Of a stretch of 64,000 bases of DNA, positions 48,168-57,473 are shown one piece after another. The notes under the pieces are model-generated. The model made no database searches. It was not told where the DNA came from and saw nothing but the letters and a program-made list of their open reading frames with translations. The position numbers and the translations under genes were made by a program. Source of the stretch: Methanocella paludicola SANAE. Its GTDB lineage: Archaea > Halobacteriota > Methanocellia > Methanocellales > Methanocellaceae. The stretch covers positions 744,001 through 808,000 of the forward strand of contig NC_013665.1 in the NCBI RefSeq assembly GCF_000011005.1, given 5' to 3'. Within the stretch, counting starts at the first letter, position 1. Every line of letters starts with the position of its first letter.

Positions 48168-49370
48168 TCACAGTACTTTCATATCATCCGGAAGGTTCTC
48201 GCGCACGATGGTACCGGAGCCGATACGGCACCGCACCCCGACGACCTTGCCCGGCTTTACGAGCACCCGGCCCGAGATCTCCGTGTTGTCGCCGATGGCC
48301 GCGCCCATGTGGGCCTTCATCAGCATGTCGTCCATCTCTACCCTGGTATCGGCCGACTCCGCGATGAAGTGCGAGCCCGTCGAGACGCCCTCGCCGATGA
48401 TGGAGCTGGAAATGTTGTTGAAGGAAGCCACCTTGACGTTCTTCATGAGTATGCTGTTGGCGATGCGGGCGAACGGCTCGATGGTGCTGTTGCTCCCGAT
48501 GCTGGTGCCCGGAAGTATGACCGCGTTCGGTCCGATATCGCAGTTGTCGCCGATGCAGACCGGCCCCACGATATACGAGCCCGACATGACCACGGAATTT
48601 TCGCCTATGGTGACGGGGCCGACGATGTGGGCGCCGTCCTCGACCCTTCCCGCGATATTCGGCTTTTGCCTCGCAATGGCCGCGGTGTTCATGTCGAGCA
48701 GATTCCATAAGAATAAAGCGTCCATCCAGGTGGCGTTCGTGTGGACCGACCGGACGGCGTAGCCCTCGGAGAGCATTTTCCTTATCGCGTCGGTGATCTC
48801 GTACTCGCCCCTCTCCGAGATCTCCATGGACTCTAAAAAGCTGAAGATGATGGGCGAAAAGCTGTATACCCCGGCGTTGACGACGTTGCTGACGTCCTCT
48901 CCCTTGGGCTTCTCCAGAATGGCCTTGACGAGCTGGTTCTGCGTCCTGACGACGCCGTACTGGTGGGCCTTCTGGACCGTGACGGTGAGCATGGCGGCGT
49001 CACCGCTGCTGACCTGGATGATCTCTTTTATTGCGGAGGCGTCGATGACTGTGTCCCCGTTAATGACTAAAAAGCGGTCGTTGATCATGTGGGCGACCTG
49101 GCGGAGCGCGTGGGCGGTGCCGAGCTGCTGGAACTGCTCCACGTATACGATGTTGACGCCCCACTTGCGGCCGTCTCCGAAGTAGTCCATGATCTTTTCG
49201 CGCTTGTAGCCGACGACCATGATGATGTCGATGATGCCGCTGGCCTGGAGCGCGTCGATGACGTATTCGAGAATGGGCTTGTCGCCGACCGGGATCATGA
49301 CCTTGGGCCTGGTCACCGTGAACGGCTTGAGCCGGCTGCCTTCTCCCGCCGCTAGAATAACTGCTTTCAT
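48168..49370 (-). CDS. bifunctional sugar-1-phosphate nucleotidylyltransferase/acetyltransferase (GlmU-like A)
   Basis: 400 residues, paralogue of GlmU-like B: LAAGEGSRLKPFTVTRPKVMIPV at the start, LGTAHALRQ substrate loop, then hexapeptide repeats from about residue 235 (VGPVTIGENSVVMSGSYIVGPVCIG). The two enzymes may split the acetylation and uridylylation, or one may act on glucose-1-phosphate. First gene of the operon; a TATA-like CATTAAAAAGT on the minus strand near 49410 fits a short leader containing AGGAAACC. Confidence 0.85.
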   Translation of the reverse strand: MKAVILAAGEGSRLKPFTVTRPKVMIPVGDKPILEYVIDALQASGIIDIIMVVGYKREKIMDYFGDGRKWGVNIVYVEQFQQLGTAHALRQVAHMINDRFLVINGDTVIDASAIKEIIQVSSGDAAMLTVTVQKAHQYGVVRTQNQLVKAILEKPKGEDVSNVVNAGVYSFSPIIFSFLESMEISERGEYEITDAIRKMLSEGYAVRSVHTNATWMDALFLWNLLDMNTAAIARQKPNIAGRVEDGAHIVGPVTIGENSVVMSGSYIVGPVCIGDNCDIGPNAVILPGTSIGSNSTIEPFARIANSILMKNVKVASFNNISSSIIGEGVSTGSHFIAESADTRVEMDDMLMKAHMGAAIGDNTEISGRVLVKPGKVVGVRCRIGSGTIVRENLPDDMKVL

Positions 49371-49554
49371 AATGGTTTCCTGTATTGTCGATAGCTTAAT
49401 TACCCTTACTTTTTAATGCATAAGAAAGTCAGGGTATTTGTATTTATTCGTCTTCCGGGAAACTGTATTTTTACCGGGCTCTGACCAAAAGCGTTATATG
49501 ATACGAAAGACGTTAGAAGGTGCGTCATAAATTAAGTATTACGAGGTAACATTC

Positions 49555-49701
49555 ATGGCAAGATTTCCAGAAGCCGAGGCACGGAAGCTTAACGTACAAA
49601 TTTGCAGGAAGTGTAATGCGCGGAACGCATTGCGCGCTACCCGCTGCAGGAAGTGCGGGTATACCGGCCTCCGGCCCAAGAAGAAAGAGCTGAAGGCGTA
49701 A
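49555..49701 (+). CDS. rpl40e: 50S ribosomal protein L40e
   Basis: A 48-residue basic zinc-ribbon protein of the large ribosomal subunit. CRKCNARN and [15 protein letters not shown] give the two CxxC pairs and the archaeal L40e signature. GAGGT lies seven bases before the ATG and a TATA-like GTTATATGA lies at about 49492. It is divergent from the UDP-GlcNAc operon. Confidence 0.95.
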   Translation: MARFPEAEARKLNVQICRKCNARNALRATRCRKCGYTGLRPKKKELKA

Positions 49702-50019
49702 GTCTTTTTTTGCTCTTATATTTTTTACTTTTTCTTTGTTTTTCCTTTTGCTTTAATGTAGCCAGGATATTTTTTACTGGATGTAGTGGCGGAAGGCGTT
49801 TGCCGTTCGCATGGAAAGCTCGATAAGAAAAGGACTAAAAGTTAGTGGGGAATGAGTTTTTTAGGTCCCACCTCACTCCCACTAACAGGGGGCATTAGTC
49901 TAAAATCAACCGCTTGCTATTTAATCGTTATGGTCGGTGGATAACAACGCCGGATAACGACGCTGGCGAACATCCGACATAAGCTATATGATAGATTAGC
50001 ATAAATCCACTTTGTTGAC
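49702..50019. other. intergenic region with T-rich terminator and a hairpin
   Basis: Directly after L40e, AGTCTTTTTTTGCTC and ATTTTTTACTTTTTC form T-runs of the archaeal terminator type. A separate stem lies at 49841-49886. The right end has AGCTATATGAT at about 49982, the likely TATA box of the HTH-PAS gene. Confidence 0.55.
49841..49886. terminator. hairpin GTTAGTGGG...CCCACTAAC
   Basis: Nine perfectly paired bases plus an inner TGAG/CTCA stem around a TTTTTTAGGTCCCAC loop, in a gene-free stretch. No T-run follows directly on the plus strand. It may be a terminator relic or a regulatory RNA structure. Confidence 0.4.
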
Positions 50020-51462
50020 ATGGACCTAAAAAAAGAGCTCTCCGACATCAAAGAGATCCTCAAGCTAAACCCGCGCGGCATGACCGTCACCGAGATAGCG
50101 CAGGCGGTAAAGATGAACCGGCACTCGGCGGCCAAGTACCTCGATATGCTCGTGATCGCCGGCCACATCGACATGAAGACGTTCGGCTCCTCAAAAGTCT
50201 TCTATCCCTCCCGCAGGATACCCATGTCTGCGATCCTCAACTTTTCCTCTGATTTTATCATCGTCCTGGACGATGACATGAGCGTCATCAACGTCAACGA
50301 CCGCTTTTTGGAGTTCGAGCACATCCAGAAGCAGGACATCCTCAACAGGAGCATCATAAACTCGTCTTTTCCCATGGCCTTCAATCCCTCGATCATCCCG
50401 CACATCAAGATGGCGCTGAAGGGGACGGAGTCGTATATCGAGGCGGCCATCCAGAAGAACGGCGACCTGCATTATTTTAACGTCCGATTCATACCCACGG
50501 TGTTCGACGATACGGCGCACGGCGTCACCATGATCTTCGAGGATATCACGGCGAGGAAGGAGGCGGAGGCCGCCCTGAAGGATAGCGAGGAGCGGTTCCG
50601 CATCATTTTCGAGAACGTCGGTGTAGGCATCGCATACCTGTCGAACCGATCCATGTTCATCAGGCAGAACCGGCGGTTCAGCGAGATACTGGGATATTCC
50701 CAGGAAGACCTCCAGAATAAGTCGTACCTGGACATCACCCATCCTGAAGACCGGAATGCCAGCAATGACAACGTTGAACAGCTGAGGGCAGGTACGATGA
50801 ACCATTTCTCCATGGAGAAGCGCTACATTAAAGCCGACGGCGGCCTTGTCTGGGGGCGCGTGACCTGCTCGCCCATCCGCGGCCCGGACGGCTCCGTGAA
50901 GTTCTTCGTGGCCGTTGTCGAGGATATCACATCCCGGAAGGTCGCGGAGGATGCGCTTCGCAGGGCACGTGACGAGCTCGAGTCCCGGGTGCAGGAGCGT
51001 ACCATGGAGCTGAAGAAGGCCAATGACGCCCTTATGACCGAGATCGAGCGTAGCAAGCGCATGGAGGCACAGTCCATGCAGGCCTTTAACCTGATGCACG
51101 ACGTGCTGGAAAAGGCCCCGTTCGGCGTTTATATCGTCAACGACCATGGCACCGTCGATTACGTGAACCCGGCAATGTTGAAGATATCTGGCGTCGACGA
51201 GCGGGCGTTCAAAGAGCTTAATTTCTTTACGCTCCCGACCTACATAGCGATAGGCCTGGATAAGATGATCAAGTCCGCCCTGGACGGCAGGCATTTCTAC
51301 CTCGGGCCGGTGGAGTATACGTCTCACGTTGGCAAGAAGAACAGCGTCCGGAACTTCATCGGGATACCCATGGAGGAGGCCGGCAATAAGAAGGCGCTCG
51401 TATTCGTCGAGGACTTCTCGAAGTACCGGCTGCTCGAAGAGGCGCTGCTGAATAAGCGCTGA
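50020..51462 (+). CDS. HTH-PAS signalling regulator without kinase domain
   Basis: 480 residues, soluble. Residues 1-65 form a winged-helix DNA-binding domain (GMTVTEIAQAVKMNRHSAAKYLDML). Three PAS domains follow (about 68-185, 190-310, 360-470), the first two with PAC ends (VTMIFEDITARKEAE, FFVAVVEDITSRKVAE), and a coiled coil (LESRVQERTMELKKANDALMTEIE) lies before the third. No histidine kinase or GGDEF domain is present, so it is probably a one-component sensor-regulator. A TATA box near 49985 suggests a very short leader. Confidence 0.82.
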   Translation: MDLKKELSDIKEILKLNPRGMTVTEIAQAVKMNRHSAAKYLDMLVIAGHIDMKTFGSSKVFYPSRRIPMSAILNFSSDFIIVLDDDMSVINVNDRFLEFEHIQKQDILNRSIINSSFPMAFNPSIIPHIKMALKGTESYIEAAIQKNGDLHYFNVRFIPTVFDDTAHGVTMIFEDITARKEAEAALKDSEERFRIIFENVGVGIAYLSNRSMFIRQNRRFSEILGYSQEDLQNKSYLDITHPEDRNASNDNVEQLRAGTMNHFSMEKRYIKADGGLVWGRVTCSPIRGPDGSVKFFVAVVEDITSRKVAEDALRRARDELESRVQERTMELKKANDALMTEIERSKRMEAQSMQAFNLMHDVLEKAPFGVYIVNDHGTVDYVNPAMLKISGVDERAFKELNFFTLPTYIAIGLDKMIKSALDGRHFYLGPVEYTSHVGKKNSVRNFIGIPMEEAGNKKALVFVEDFSKYRLLEEALLNKR

Positions 51463-51506
51463 CATCGGGAAAAAGTAGTTATATTTTCATATGTTAGGTA
51501 TTGCTC

Positions 51507-52064
51507 ATGCTTGTCTTCGGCCACCTGGGCATCACGCTTCTCCTGGCCTTCGTCATCTTCTCCGTCTTAAAGGAGGACGTCGATTACCGTTTCGTCCTCG
51601 TCGGCGGGCTTCTCCCCGACATCATCGATAAGCCCATCGGAGACTATATCTTTTATTCCATATTCCAGAACGGCCGTATCTTCTCGCATACGCTTCTCTT
51701 CGTCGCCGTCGTTACGCTGATCGGCGCCACGGTGACCAGGAAATATAAAGTGAACTTCGTGGAGCTGCTCGCACTGGGCTCGCTTTTCCACATCGCCGAG
51801 GACCAGGTGTGGCGCGTGCAGGGGACGCTTTTCTGGCCGCTGTTCGGGTGGGAGTTCCCCAAATTCAATCTTGAGAACTATGCCGGTTACATCCTGTACG
51901 TGCTGTTCCACAACCCGGACGCCTACGTGCCCGAGCTCATTGGCATCTCTATTCTTGCGGTGTTCGTCGGCTATTTCCGGCTGTATCAGCGTGATAATCT
52001 TAAGGCGTTCCTGCATAGTGGAAAATTAGTCACTGAACGCCCTCCTGTTCCCGCAACGGCGTGA
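51507..52064 (+). CDS. YdjM-like membrane-bound metal-dependent hydrolase
   Basis: 185 residues with four to five membrane segments. Conserved metal-ligand segments FGHLGIT, LLPDIIDKP, FSHTLLF and HIAEDQVW match the YdjM/LexA-regulated hydrolase family (PF04307-type). TATA-like GTTATATTTT centred about 25 bases before ATG 51507 supports this start over TTG 51501. Substrate unknown; some relatives act in membrane lipid turnover. Confidence 0.8.
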   Translation: MLVFGHLGITLLLAFVIFSVLKEDVDYRFVLVGGLLPDIIDKPIGDYIFYSIFQNGRIFSHTLLFVAVVTLIGATVTRKYKVNFVELLALGSLFHIAEDQVWRVQGTLFWPLFGWEFPKFNLENYAGYILYVLFHNPDAYVPELIGISILAVFVGYFRLYQRDNLKAFLHSGKLVTERPPVPATA

Positions 52065-52100
52065 GGCAAACATTTATTTACATTTAAGGAAGCAATAACA

Positions 52101-52688
52101 ATGGTAGCCATGAGGACATCCAGCGTCAGCCGGCAAACAAAAGAAACGAGCATCTCCGTCGAGTTGAACTTAGACGGGAATGGTACGTCAAAAATATCGA
52201 CCGGTATAGGGTTTTTCGATCATATGCTGGCATCCTTCGCCAAGCATGGCCTGTTCGACCTTACTATTAAGGCCACCGGCGACCTGCACGTGGACGACCA
52301 CCACCTGGTCGAGGACATGGGAATCGTTTTAGGAGAGGCCTTTGCGAAAGCGCTGGGCGATAAATCGAAGATCGAGCGGTTCGGCCACGCGCTGATACCG
52401 ATGGACGAGGCGCTGTCAACGGTAGCGGTCGATATCAGCGGCAGAGGATATGCCGTTTTCATGGCCGAGTTCCATTATGAGTCGATCGGCAGCTACTCGA
52501 CGAGAATGACCAGGCACTTCGTGGACTCCTTCGCCCGGGCGTCGGGCATGAACCTGAACGTCAGGATCGAGGGCGAAGACGACCACCACATGGTCGAGTC
52601 TATGTTCAAGGCTTTAGGGGTCGCCATCTGGATGGCCACCCGAAAGAATGAAAAACGGGGTATCCCGAGCACGAAGGGAACGCTCTAG
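52101..52688 (+). CDS. hisB: imidazoleglycerol-phosphate dehydratase
   Basis: 195 residues, histidine biosynthesis step that dehydrates imidazoleglycerol phosphate. Manganese-binding repeats FFDHMLASFAKHG, DDHHLVEDMGI, MTRHFVDSFA and DDHHMVESMFKALG are intact. Its stop is followed at once by the ATG of the EamA gene, suggesting one transcript. A TATA-like TTTATTTA centred about 25 bases upstream suggests a leaderless start. No other his genes are in view. Confidence 0.95.
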   Translation: MVAMRTSSVSRQTKETSISVELNLDGNGTSKISTGIGFFDHMLASFAKHGLFDLTIKATGDLHVDDHHLVEDMGIVLGEAFAKALGDKSKIERFGHALIPMDEALSTVAVDISGRGYAVFMAEFHYESIGSYSTRMTRHFVDSFARASGMNLNVRIEGEDDHHMVESMFKALGVAIWMATRKNEKRGIPSTKGTL

Positions 52689-53627
52689 ATGAAAATAACG
52701 GCCGACGGAAAGACAAAGCTTACGCTCGTCTTCGTAATGGCCCTCTGGGGCGGCTCTTTTATAGCCTCGAAGATCGGGCTCGAAGGGCTGTACCCGGTCG
52801 AGCTAGCCACGCTGCGTTTTGCGATAGCAGTACCACTACTAATAGCCATCACGCTCCTAATCGAAGGCCGAAAGGCTTTCCGCATCGCCCCGAAGGACCT
52901 GCCGGTGCTCATTATCATGGCTCTCACCGGCGTGACTCTCCAGTACATCGTCCAGTTCGCCGCGATGACCTTCACGTCCGTGACGAACACGGCGCTGCTC
53001 ATCAACATGGGCACGTTCTTCGTCATCATCCCCTCGGCGCTGTTCCTCAAGGAGCGGCTGTCCATCGATAACATCATGGGCATCGTCATCGCCTTCCTGG
53101 GAGCGGCGCTCGTAGCCACGAACGGCGTATTCGCCTTCACGCCAAACCTCATCGGCGACGGGCTGGTCATCCTTTGCGCCGTCATGTGGGCCATCTACAT
53201 CCTGGTAGGCAACAAGCTTGCGGGTAAATATTCCGTGCTCTCGCAGCTCAACTACATCTTCATCATCGGCTTCATCGGGCTCCTGCCCGTCTATTTCCTG
53301 ACGCCCCACCACGCGTTCGGCAGCCTCTCGATCACGACCTGGGAATGTATACTGTACCTGGCCGTGGTATGCTCGGTCATCGCCTATTTCTTCTTTAACG
53401 ACGCCATCATCCGGCTCGGCCCCTCGAAGACGGCCATATACCAGTACCTGGAGCCGTTCTTCGCCATTGTGCTGGCCATCGCCCTTTTAAGCGAGCCCCT
53501 GACGGCCGCCATCGCCATGGGCGCGGCCTTCATTATAGCGGGCATCGCGATGGCCGATAACAACCTTAAGATCCTGGGCTACTTCATCAAGAGCCCTGAG
53601 CCGGCTAAAAAGGAACATGGCCCGTAG
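52689..53627 (+). CDS. EamA-family (DMT) transporter
   Basis: 312 residues with ten membrane segments in two EamA repeats; start of repeat one WGGSFIASKIGL, repeat two WAIYILVGNKLAG, and the conserved LEPFFAIVLAIALLSEP near the end. The family exports or imports small metabolites such as amino acids. It abuts hisB without a gap. A second family member lies at 54141. Confidence 0.9.
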   Translation: MKITADGKTKLTLVFVMALWGGSFIASKIGLEGLYPVELATLRFAIAVPLLIAITLLIEGRKAFRIAPKDLPVLIIMALTGVTLQYIVQFAAMTFTSVTNTALLINMGTFFVIIPSALFLKERLSIDNIMGIVIAFLGAALVATNGVFAFTPNLIGDGLVILCAVMWAIYILVGNKLAGKYSVLSQLNYIFIIGFIGLLPVYFLTPHHAFGSLSITTWECILYLAVVCSVIAYFFFNDAIIRLGPSKTAIYQYLEPFFAIVLAIALLSEPLTAAIAMGAAFIIAGIAMADNNLKILGYFIKSPEPAKKEHGP

Positions 53628-53662
53628 TCACTTTTTTATCATCACGCCACGTTCCATTCATT

Positions 53663-54121
53663 ATGCCCCGATTGTTGATCGTCTATAACAGCACGACCGG
53701 CAACACGAAAGCCATGGCCGACGCTATCGCCGAAGGCGCCCGGTCGCTGAAGCTGGATACGGAAGTAGTCGATGCCTTCAATGTAACGCCCGAAGACGTG
53801 ATGGCGGCCGATGCCATCGGGTTCGGCGTGCCCACTTTTAATTATCACGCAGCCAAGCCGATATTGAAATTGCTGGACGACCTTGCCGGAAAGAACGTAA
53901 CGGATAAGCTCGCCATCGTATTCGGCTCTTACGGCTGGAGCGGCCAGGGAGCGCCTGTGGTCGCTGAGCGCCTGAGGCAGATGGGTTTCCGGGTGCTGGA
54001 CCCGGTCATCCGTGTAAAATACAGGCCCACGGAGAACGAGCTCGACGGTTGCCAGCTCCTTGGAAAGGACGTGGCCATGCACTTGAAAAACATCAGGATG
54101 ACCGAAAATTTAAATGCATAG
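53663..54121 (+). CDS. flavodoxin-like FMN protein
   Basis: 152 residues, single flavodoxin domain. FMN phosphate loop YNSTTGNTKAMADAI at residues 7-21, then GFGVPTFNYH and VFGSYGWSGQGAP, are typical of the flavodoxin half of A-type flavoproteins (FprA). No beta-lactamase-like domain is attached. A TATA-like TTTTTTATC about 27 bases before the ATG suggests a leaderless mRNA. Electron-transfer partner unknown. Confidence 0.88.
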   Translation: MPRLLIVYNSTTGNTKAMADAIAEGARSLKLDTEVVDAFNVTPEDVMAADAIGFGVPTFNYHAAKPILKLLDDLAGKNVTDKLAIVFGSYGWSGQGAPVVAERLRQMGFRVLDPVIRVKYRPTENELDGCQLLGKDVAMHLKNIRMTENLNA

Positions 54122-54140
54122 GGGAGCTTCTTGCTTCTCT

Positions 54141-55055
54141 ATGCCCGGAGAGGTCAAGCGAGACAGCCAATGGCCCCTGATGATCGCCTTATTCGCGATC
54201 AACATCTTCTGGGGCGGCTCCTTCGTGGCAAATGCCATCGCGCTCAAAAGCATCGGGCCCATCGAGATCGCCTCTCTCCGTTTCTTCATCGCCGCCCCGC
54301 TTCTGGCGGCCGCCACATACCTCTGGAAGGGCAAGGACATTTTTAAGTTCGACATCAAAGACCTGGGCACGATCATCATCATGGCCCTTACCGGCGTCAC
54401 ACTACAATACGTCATCCAGGTGACGGCCCAGGAGTACACGACGGCGAATAACGCCTCCCTCCTCATCAACACGTCCGTGTTCTTCATTATCTTCCTGAGC
54501 GCCCTCTTCCTGAACGAAAAGCTTAGCCGCTGGAGGATCGTGGGCTCGGTGGTCGGCTTTCTGGGCGTCGCCGTCCTCGTCACGAAGGGCTCGCTGTCCT
54601 TCGACCTGAGCCATTCGACGGGCGACATCATGATCCTCGTCTGCGCCGTACTGTGGTCGGTCTATTCAATTTACGGTAAAAAGATCGCATCGAAATATCA
54701 CCCCCTGACTGTCCTGAACTACATGTTCATCATCGGCACCATATGCCTGATACCGTTCTATTTACTTACACCGCATTTACCGATCACGTCCATTCCGCTT
54801 GACGCGATCGGTGCCATCGTGTTCCTGGCCATATTCTGCTCCATCATCGCCTATTTAGTGTATAACGTGGCCCTGGAGCGTATGGACGCCTCCAAGGTGG
54901 GGCTGTACATCTATTTCGTGCCCCTGTCGACCATCGTCCTGTCCTGGCTCATACTGGGCGAGACGATGAGCATGGCCACGATAGGCGGTGGCCTGATGGT
55001 CCTGCTGGGCATGTATCTGGCCGAGATAAAGGACCATAACAATTCAAGCAACTAA
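54141..55055 (+). CDS. EamA-family (DMT) transporter, second copy
   Basis: 304 residues, ten membrane segments, similar in plan to the protein at 52689 (FWGGSFVANAIAL; IIMALTGVTLQYVIQ; LSWLILGETMS). ATG 54141 is preferred over ATG 54114, since ATTTAAATG centred near 54110 is a TATA box at the right distance. The two transporters share the ALTGVTLQY segment and probably arose by duplication, with the flavodoxin gene between them. Confidence 0.88.
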   Translation: MPGEVKRDSQWPLMIALFAINIFWGGSFVANAIALKSIGPIEIASLRFFIAAPLLAAATYLWKGKDIFKFDIKDLGTIIIMALTGVTLQYVIQVTAQEYTTANNASLLINTSVFFIIFLSALFLNEKLSRWRIVGSVVGFLGVAVLVTKGSLSFDLSHSTGDIMILVCAVLWSVYSIYGKKIASKYHPLTVLNYMFIIGTICLIPFYLLTPHLPITSIPLDAIGAIVFLAIFCSIIAYLVYNVALERMDASKVGLYIYFVPLSTIVLSWLILGETMSMATIGGGLMVLLGMYLAEIKDHNNSSN

Positions 55056-55248
55056 GCAACAACTAATTGCGATAGGATTATGGACACAGTTAAGCCTGGT
55101 CATTACGGTTCTTCCCATCGACCCGGAGGTTAAGATCAATACCCTGACTATCGTCATATTACTGGTGACCGCCGCTCTGGTCTTCGCTGCATGGCGGATA
55201 TACCAGTATGCCGATAAACTTGTTTCCGGCGACGTGGCATACCGTTAG
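55030..55248 (+). CDS. possible tiny membrane protein lacking a usual start codon
   Basis: An open frame whose translation from about 55072 is hydrophobic and protein-like (TLTIVILLVTAALVFAAW, then a polar YQYADKLVSGDVAYR end) and stops two bases inside the intergenic edge of the MutS-like gene. No ATG, GTG or TTG occurs before the hydrophobic part; only CTG or ATT/ATA could start it. It may be a real small gene with a rare start, or a decayed one. Confidence 0.3.
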   Translation, partial: RTITIQATKQQLIAIGLWTQLSLVITVLPIDPEVKINTLTIVILLVTAALVFAAWRIYQYADKLVSGDVAYR

Positions 55249-57380
55249 TTCTTTGACTTGAACTTGGCCAGAAGCTTCTGGTAAAATTCCTTTTTGTCGC
55301 CGTCCGAAGACCGCGTGAGCCTCTCCACGATAAGCTCCGGCGTGCTCTTCGCCAGGTAATTGTACCTGGGAGTCCTGTCGACTATTAAGTTGAGATTAGC
55401 GTCCAGGCCTTTGGCCTCAATACCGTCGACTCGAATGCTGTACTTCGTGTTCTCCCGTATTTGCTCGGCCAGGTGGCTCACAAAGACGGCGACGCTGCAG
55501 TCGTTATCGTATAGCGTCTCCAGGATGCCGGCGATGATCTTGGCGGAGGCGCCGGGCTCCGTTATGGATTCCAGCTCATCGACCAGCACGACCTTGCTGT
55601 TCTTGCTAACCACGCGCGAAAAGCCCTTGATCGTAGTCTCGAAGGCGCCGGCAGTCAGCGTGCCCTTGGACTTGCTGAAGTACAAGAGCTCGTCCACGAG
55701 GCCTATCTCGGCCGATCCGGCGGGCACCGGGAAGCCCATCTGCCCGAGGATGACCACCTGCGCCAGCAGGTCCAGCATCGTGGTCTTACCGCCCGAGTTC
55801 ACGCCGCTCAGGATGACGACGCGCTCGCCCTTTGTATCCTTGACCTTGATGCCCACGGCATAGCTCACGGGCTCCACCTTCTGGGCGTGGTCTCGTAAAA
55901 AGATGTTATATCCATCGGTGACACGGATGCCGGCATGGCCGTTGACTGCGGGTAATCTCAGGTCATAGTCCAGGGCAAACAGGCCGATGGCGAAGTACGT
56001 GTCGAACTCCAGCGTGTCCCGGACCATGTCCTTACAGACGGCCTCGAACTTCGATAGCCGCTTTGCGCTGTTCCTCTTGATATCCAGGCTCCTTTTCACT
56101 AGCTGGCGATTGACGGCGTTCTTGAAGCCGTCCACGGCCCGGTAGTTCAGCTCTATCGGGTAGACGATATCGTCGTTGAACATCAGGTCGACGTGCTGCA
56201 TCTCGAACGGCTTCAGCGCAAGCTGCTCCTTGATGAACGACTTGGCCTCTCCCACGACCTCGACATAGGCTTTGGCGACCTCCTTTTCGAGCATGCCCTT
56301 CAGGCCCGCCTCGCCCTTCTCGCCGAACATGCCCAGCAACTGAGAGCCCTTAAGCGTGACCGTATTGTTCTCCATCCGGTCGTGCAGGTCAGCGTTCGCC
56401 TTTTTGAGTGCCGCCTTCAATACCTCGTTATATCGCATGAGCACGCTCTTGAGGCGGTCGATCTCGGGGTCCACGCCCAATTCTAATTCCCCTTCGGGCG
56501 TTATGCGGCCCATCTCCTGGGACAGCTCGAGCATCTTTGCATCGTCTAAATAATTACAGATATTAAGGTCGGACTTCGAGCGGATGATCCTGATCGCCTC
56601 GAGAGAGGCTTCGATGGGCTCCTTATTGGCCGCAAAGAACGAGATGACTACCTCGGGCACCAGCCACCACGCCTCCCCGGCGCCTTCCGAGAAATCGACG
56701 TTCATGTCCTCGGGAAAGTCGGCCCCGGCGAACTTGCTGCCCAGAATGAGCGACTGCGAGTAGCCCTTCGCGACGTCGACGAGCTCGCCCATATTCTCTA
56801 TGCAATAAACATCCAGATAACGGTCAATGTGCTCGCCGAGCAGCCGGTCATAGTCCTTCTTATTATCCGTGAATATGGCCCTGTCCCTCGACTTCGCCAC
56901 TTTCGACGGCTCCTTCAGGTACCTGGCTTTCTTTAAAGCTGCGCTTAATTCCACGTCGTTGCCCAGCTTTTTGGCAAGCTCAATATAACCCTTCAATTCC
57001 GCCTGAATGGCCCTGATCCGGTCGGCCTTATTCGAAGGATAGGGGATATAAGTGCTAAGCTTAGCACGAGAATAAGAGGTATGGGCGTAGGAGCGCATAA
57101 GGCCCACGATCTTATCGTAAACGTTAAAGGCCTCGGGCGTCTGCAGGAAGTCCTCGATGGAAGCGCCCTCTTCCTGCGCGATCACCTCATGAATAAGAGA
57201 GACGGCGTATTTCTCGCTGATGCCCGGCACGGCCGACAGGCTGGCGACGTCGTGCCTTCGAAGCACTTCCAGCGCGGCGCGCTCGGAGCCGAAATGATCG
57301 ATAAGCTTGTTAGATATCTTTTCGCCTATGCCAGGCAGCTCAATCAGGCCGTTCACGTGCAACAAATGCGCCATTCTCAT
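55245..57380 (-). CDS. MutS-like ATPase with N-terminal helix-hairpin-helix region
   Basis: 711 residues. Residues about 8-75 hold two helix-hairpin-helix units (ELPGIGEKISNKLID; SAVPGISEKYAVSLI). A long helical lever and clamp region follows. The MutS-family ATPase at about 520-690 has Walker A SGVNSGGKTTMLD, Walker B KVVLVDELESITEPG and a conserved VSHLAEQI. No mismatch-recognition domain I (FxE) and no Smr domain are seen, so it belongs to an archaeal MutS-like group rather than MutS1 or MutS2. ATG 57380 is chosen since the frame to 57425 overlaps the divergent promoter. Confidence 0.8.
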   Translation of the reverse strand: MRMAHLLHVNGLIELPGIGEKISNKLIDHFGSERAALEVLRRHDVASLSAVPGISEKYAVSLIHEVIAQEEGASIEDFLQTPEAFNVYDKIVGLMRSYAHTSYSRAKLSTYIPYPSNKADRIRAIQAELKGYIELAKKLGNDVELSAALKKARYLKEPSKVAKSRDRAIFTDNKKDYDRLLGEHIDRYLDVYCIENMGELVDVAKGYSQSLILGSKFAGADFPEDMNVDFSEGAGEAWWLVPEVVISFFAANKEPIEASLEAIRIIRSKSDLNICNYLDDAKMLELSQEMGRITPEGELELGVDPEIDRLKSVLMRYNEVLKAALKKANADLHDRMENNTVTLKGSQLLGMFGEKGEAGLKGMLEKEVAKAYVEVVGEAKSFIKEQLALKPFEMQHVDLMFNDDIVYPIELNYRAVDGFKNAVNRQLVKRSLDIKRNSAKRLSKFEAVCKDMVRDTLEFDTYFAIGLFALDYDLRLPAVNGHAGIRVTDGYNIFLRDHAQKVEPVSYAVGIKVKDTKGERVVILSGVNSGGKTTMLDLLAQVVILGQMGFPVPAGSAEIGLVDELLYFSKSKGTLTAGAFETTIKGFSRVVSKNSKVVLVDELESITEPGASAKIIAGILETLYDNDCSVAVFVSHLAEQIRENTKYSIRVDGIEAKGLDANLNLIVDRTPRYNYLAKSTPELIVERLTRSSDGDKKEFYQKLLAKFKSKN

Positions 57381-57438
57381 ATTAATACTTGAGTAAGCAT
57401 GGCGAAAGTAATAGTGCAAGCGCATATATACAGAAAAG

Positions 57439-57446
57439 ATTTAAAA
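57439..57446 (+). promoter_or_regulatory. TATA box of the ABC exporter gene
   Basis: ATTTAAAA is centred about 30 bases before ATG 57474 and lies inside the longer frame from 57399, which argues for the later start. Confidence 0.5.
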
Positions 57447-57473
57447 ATGGTATGCTTTCAACGTCATACGAAA

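Noticed and set aside
50191-51465. 424-codon minus-strand open frame opposite the HTH-PAS gene
   Set aside because: Antisense shadow; the PAS protein has clear domains and a promoter.
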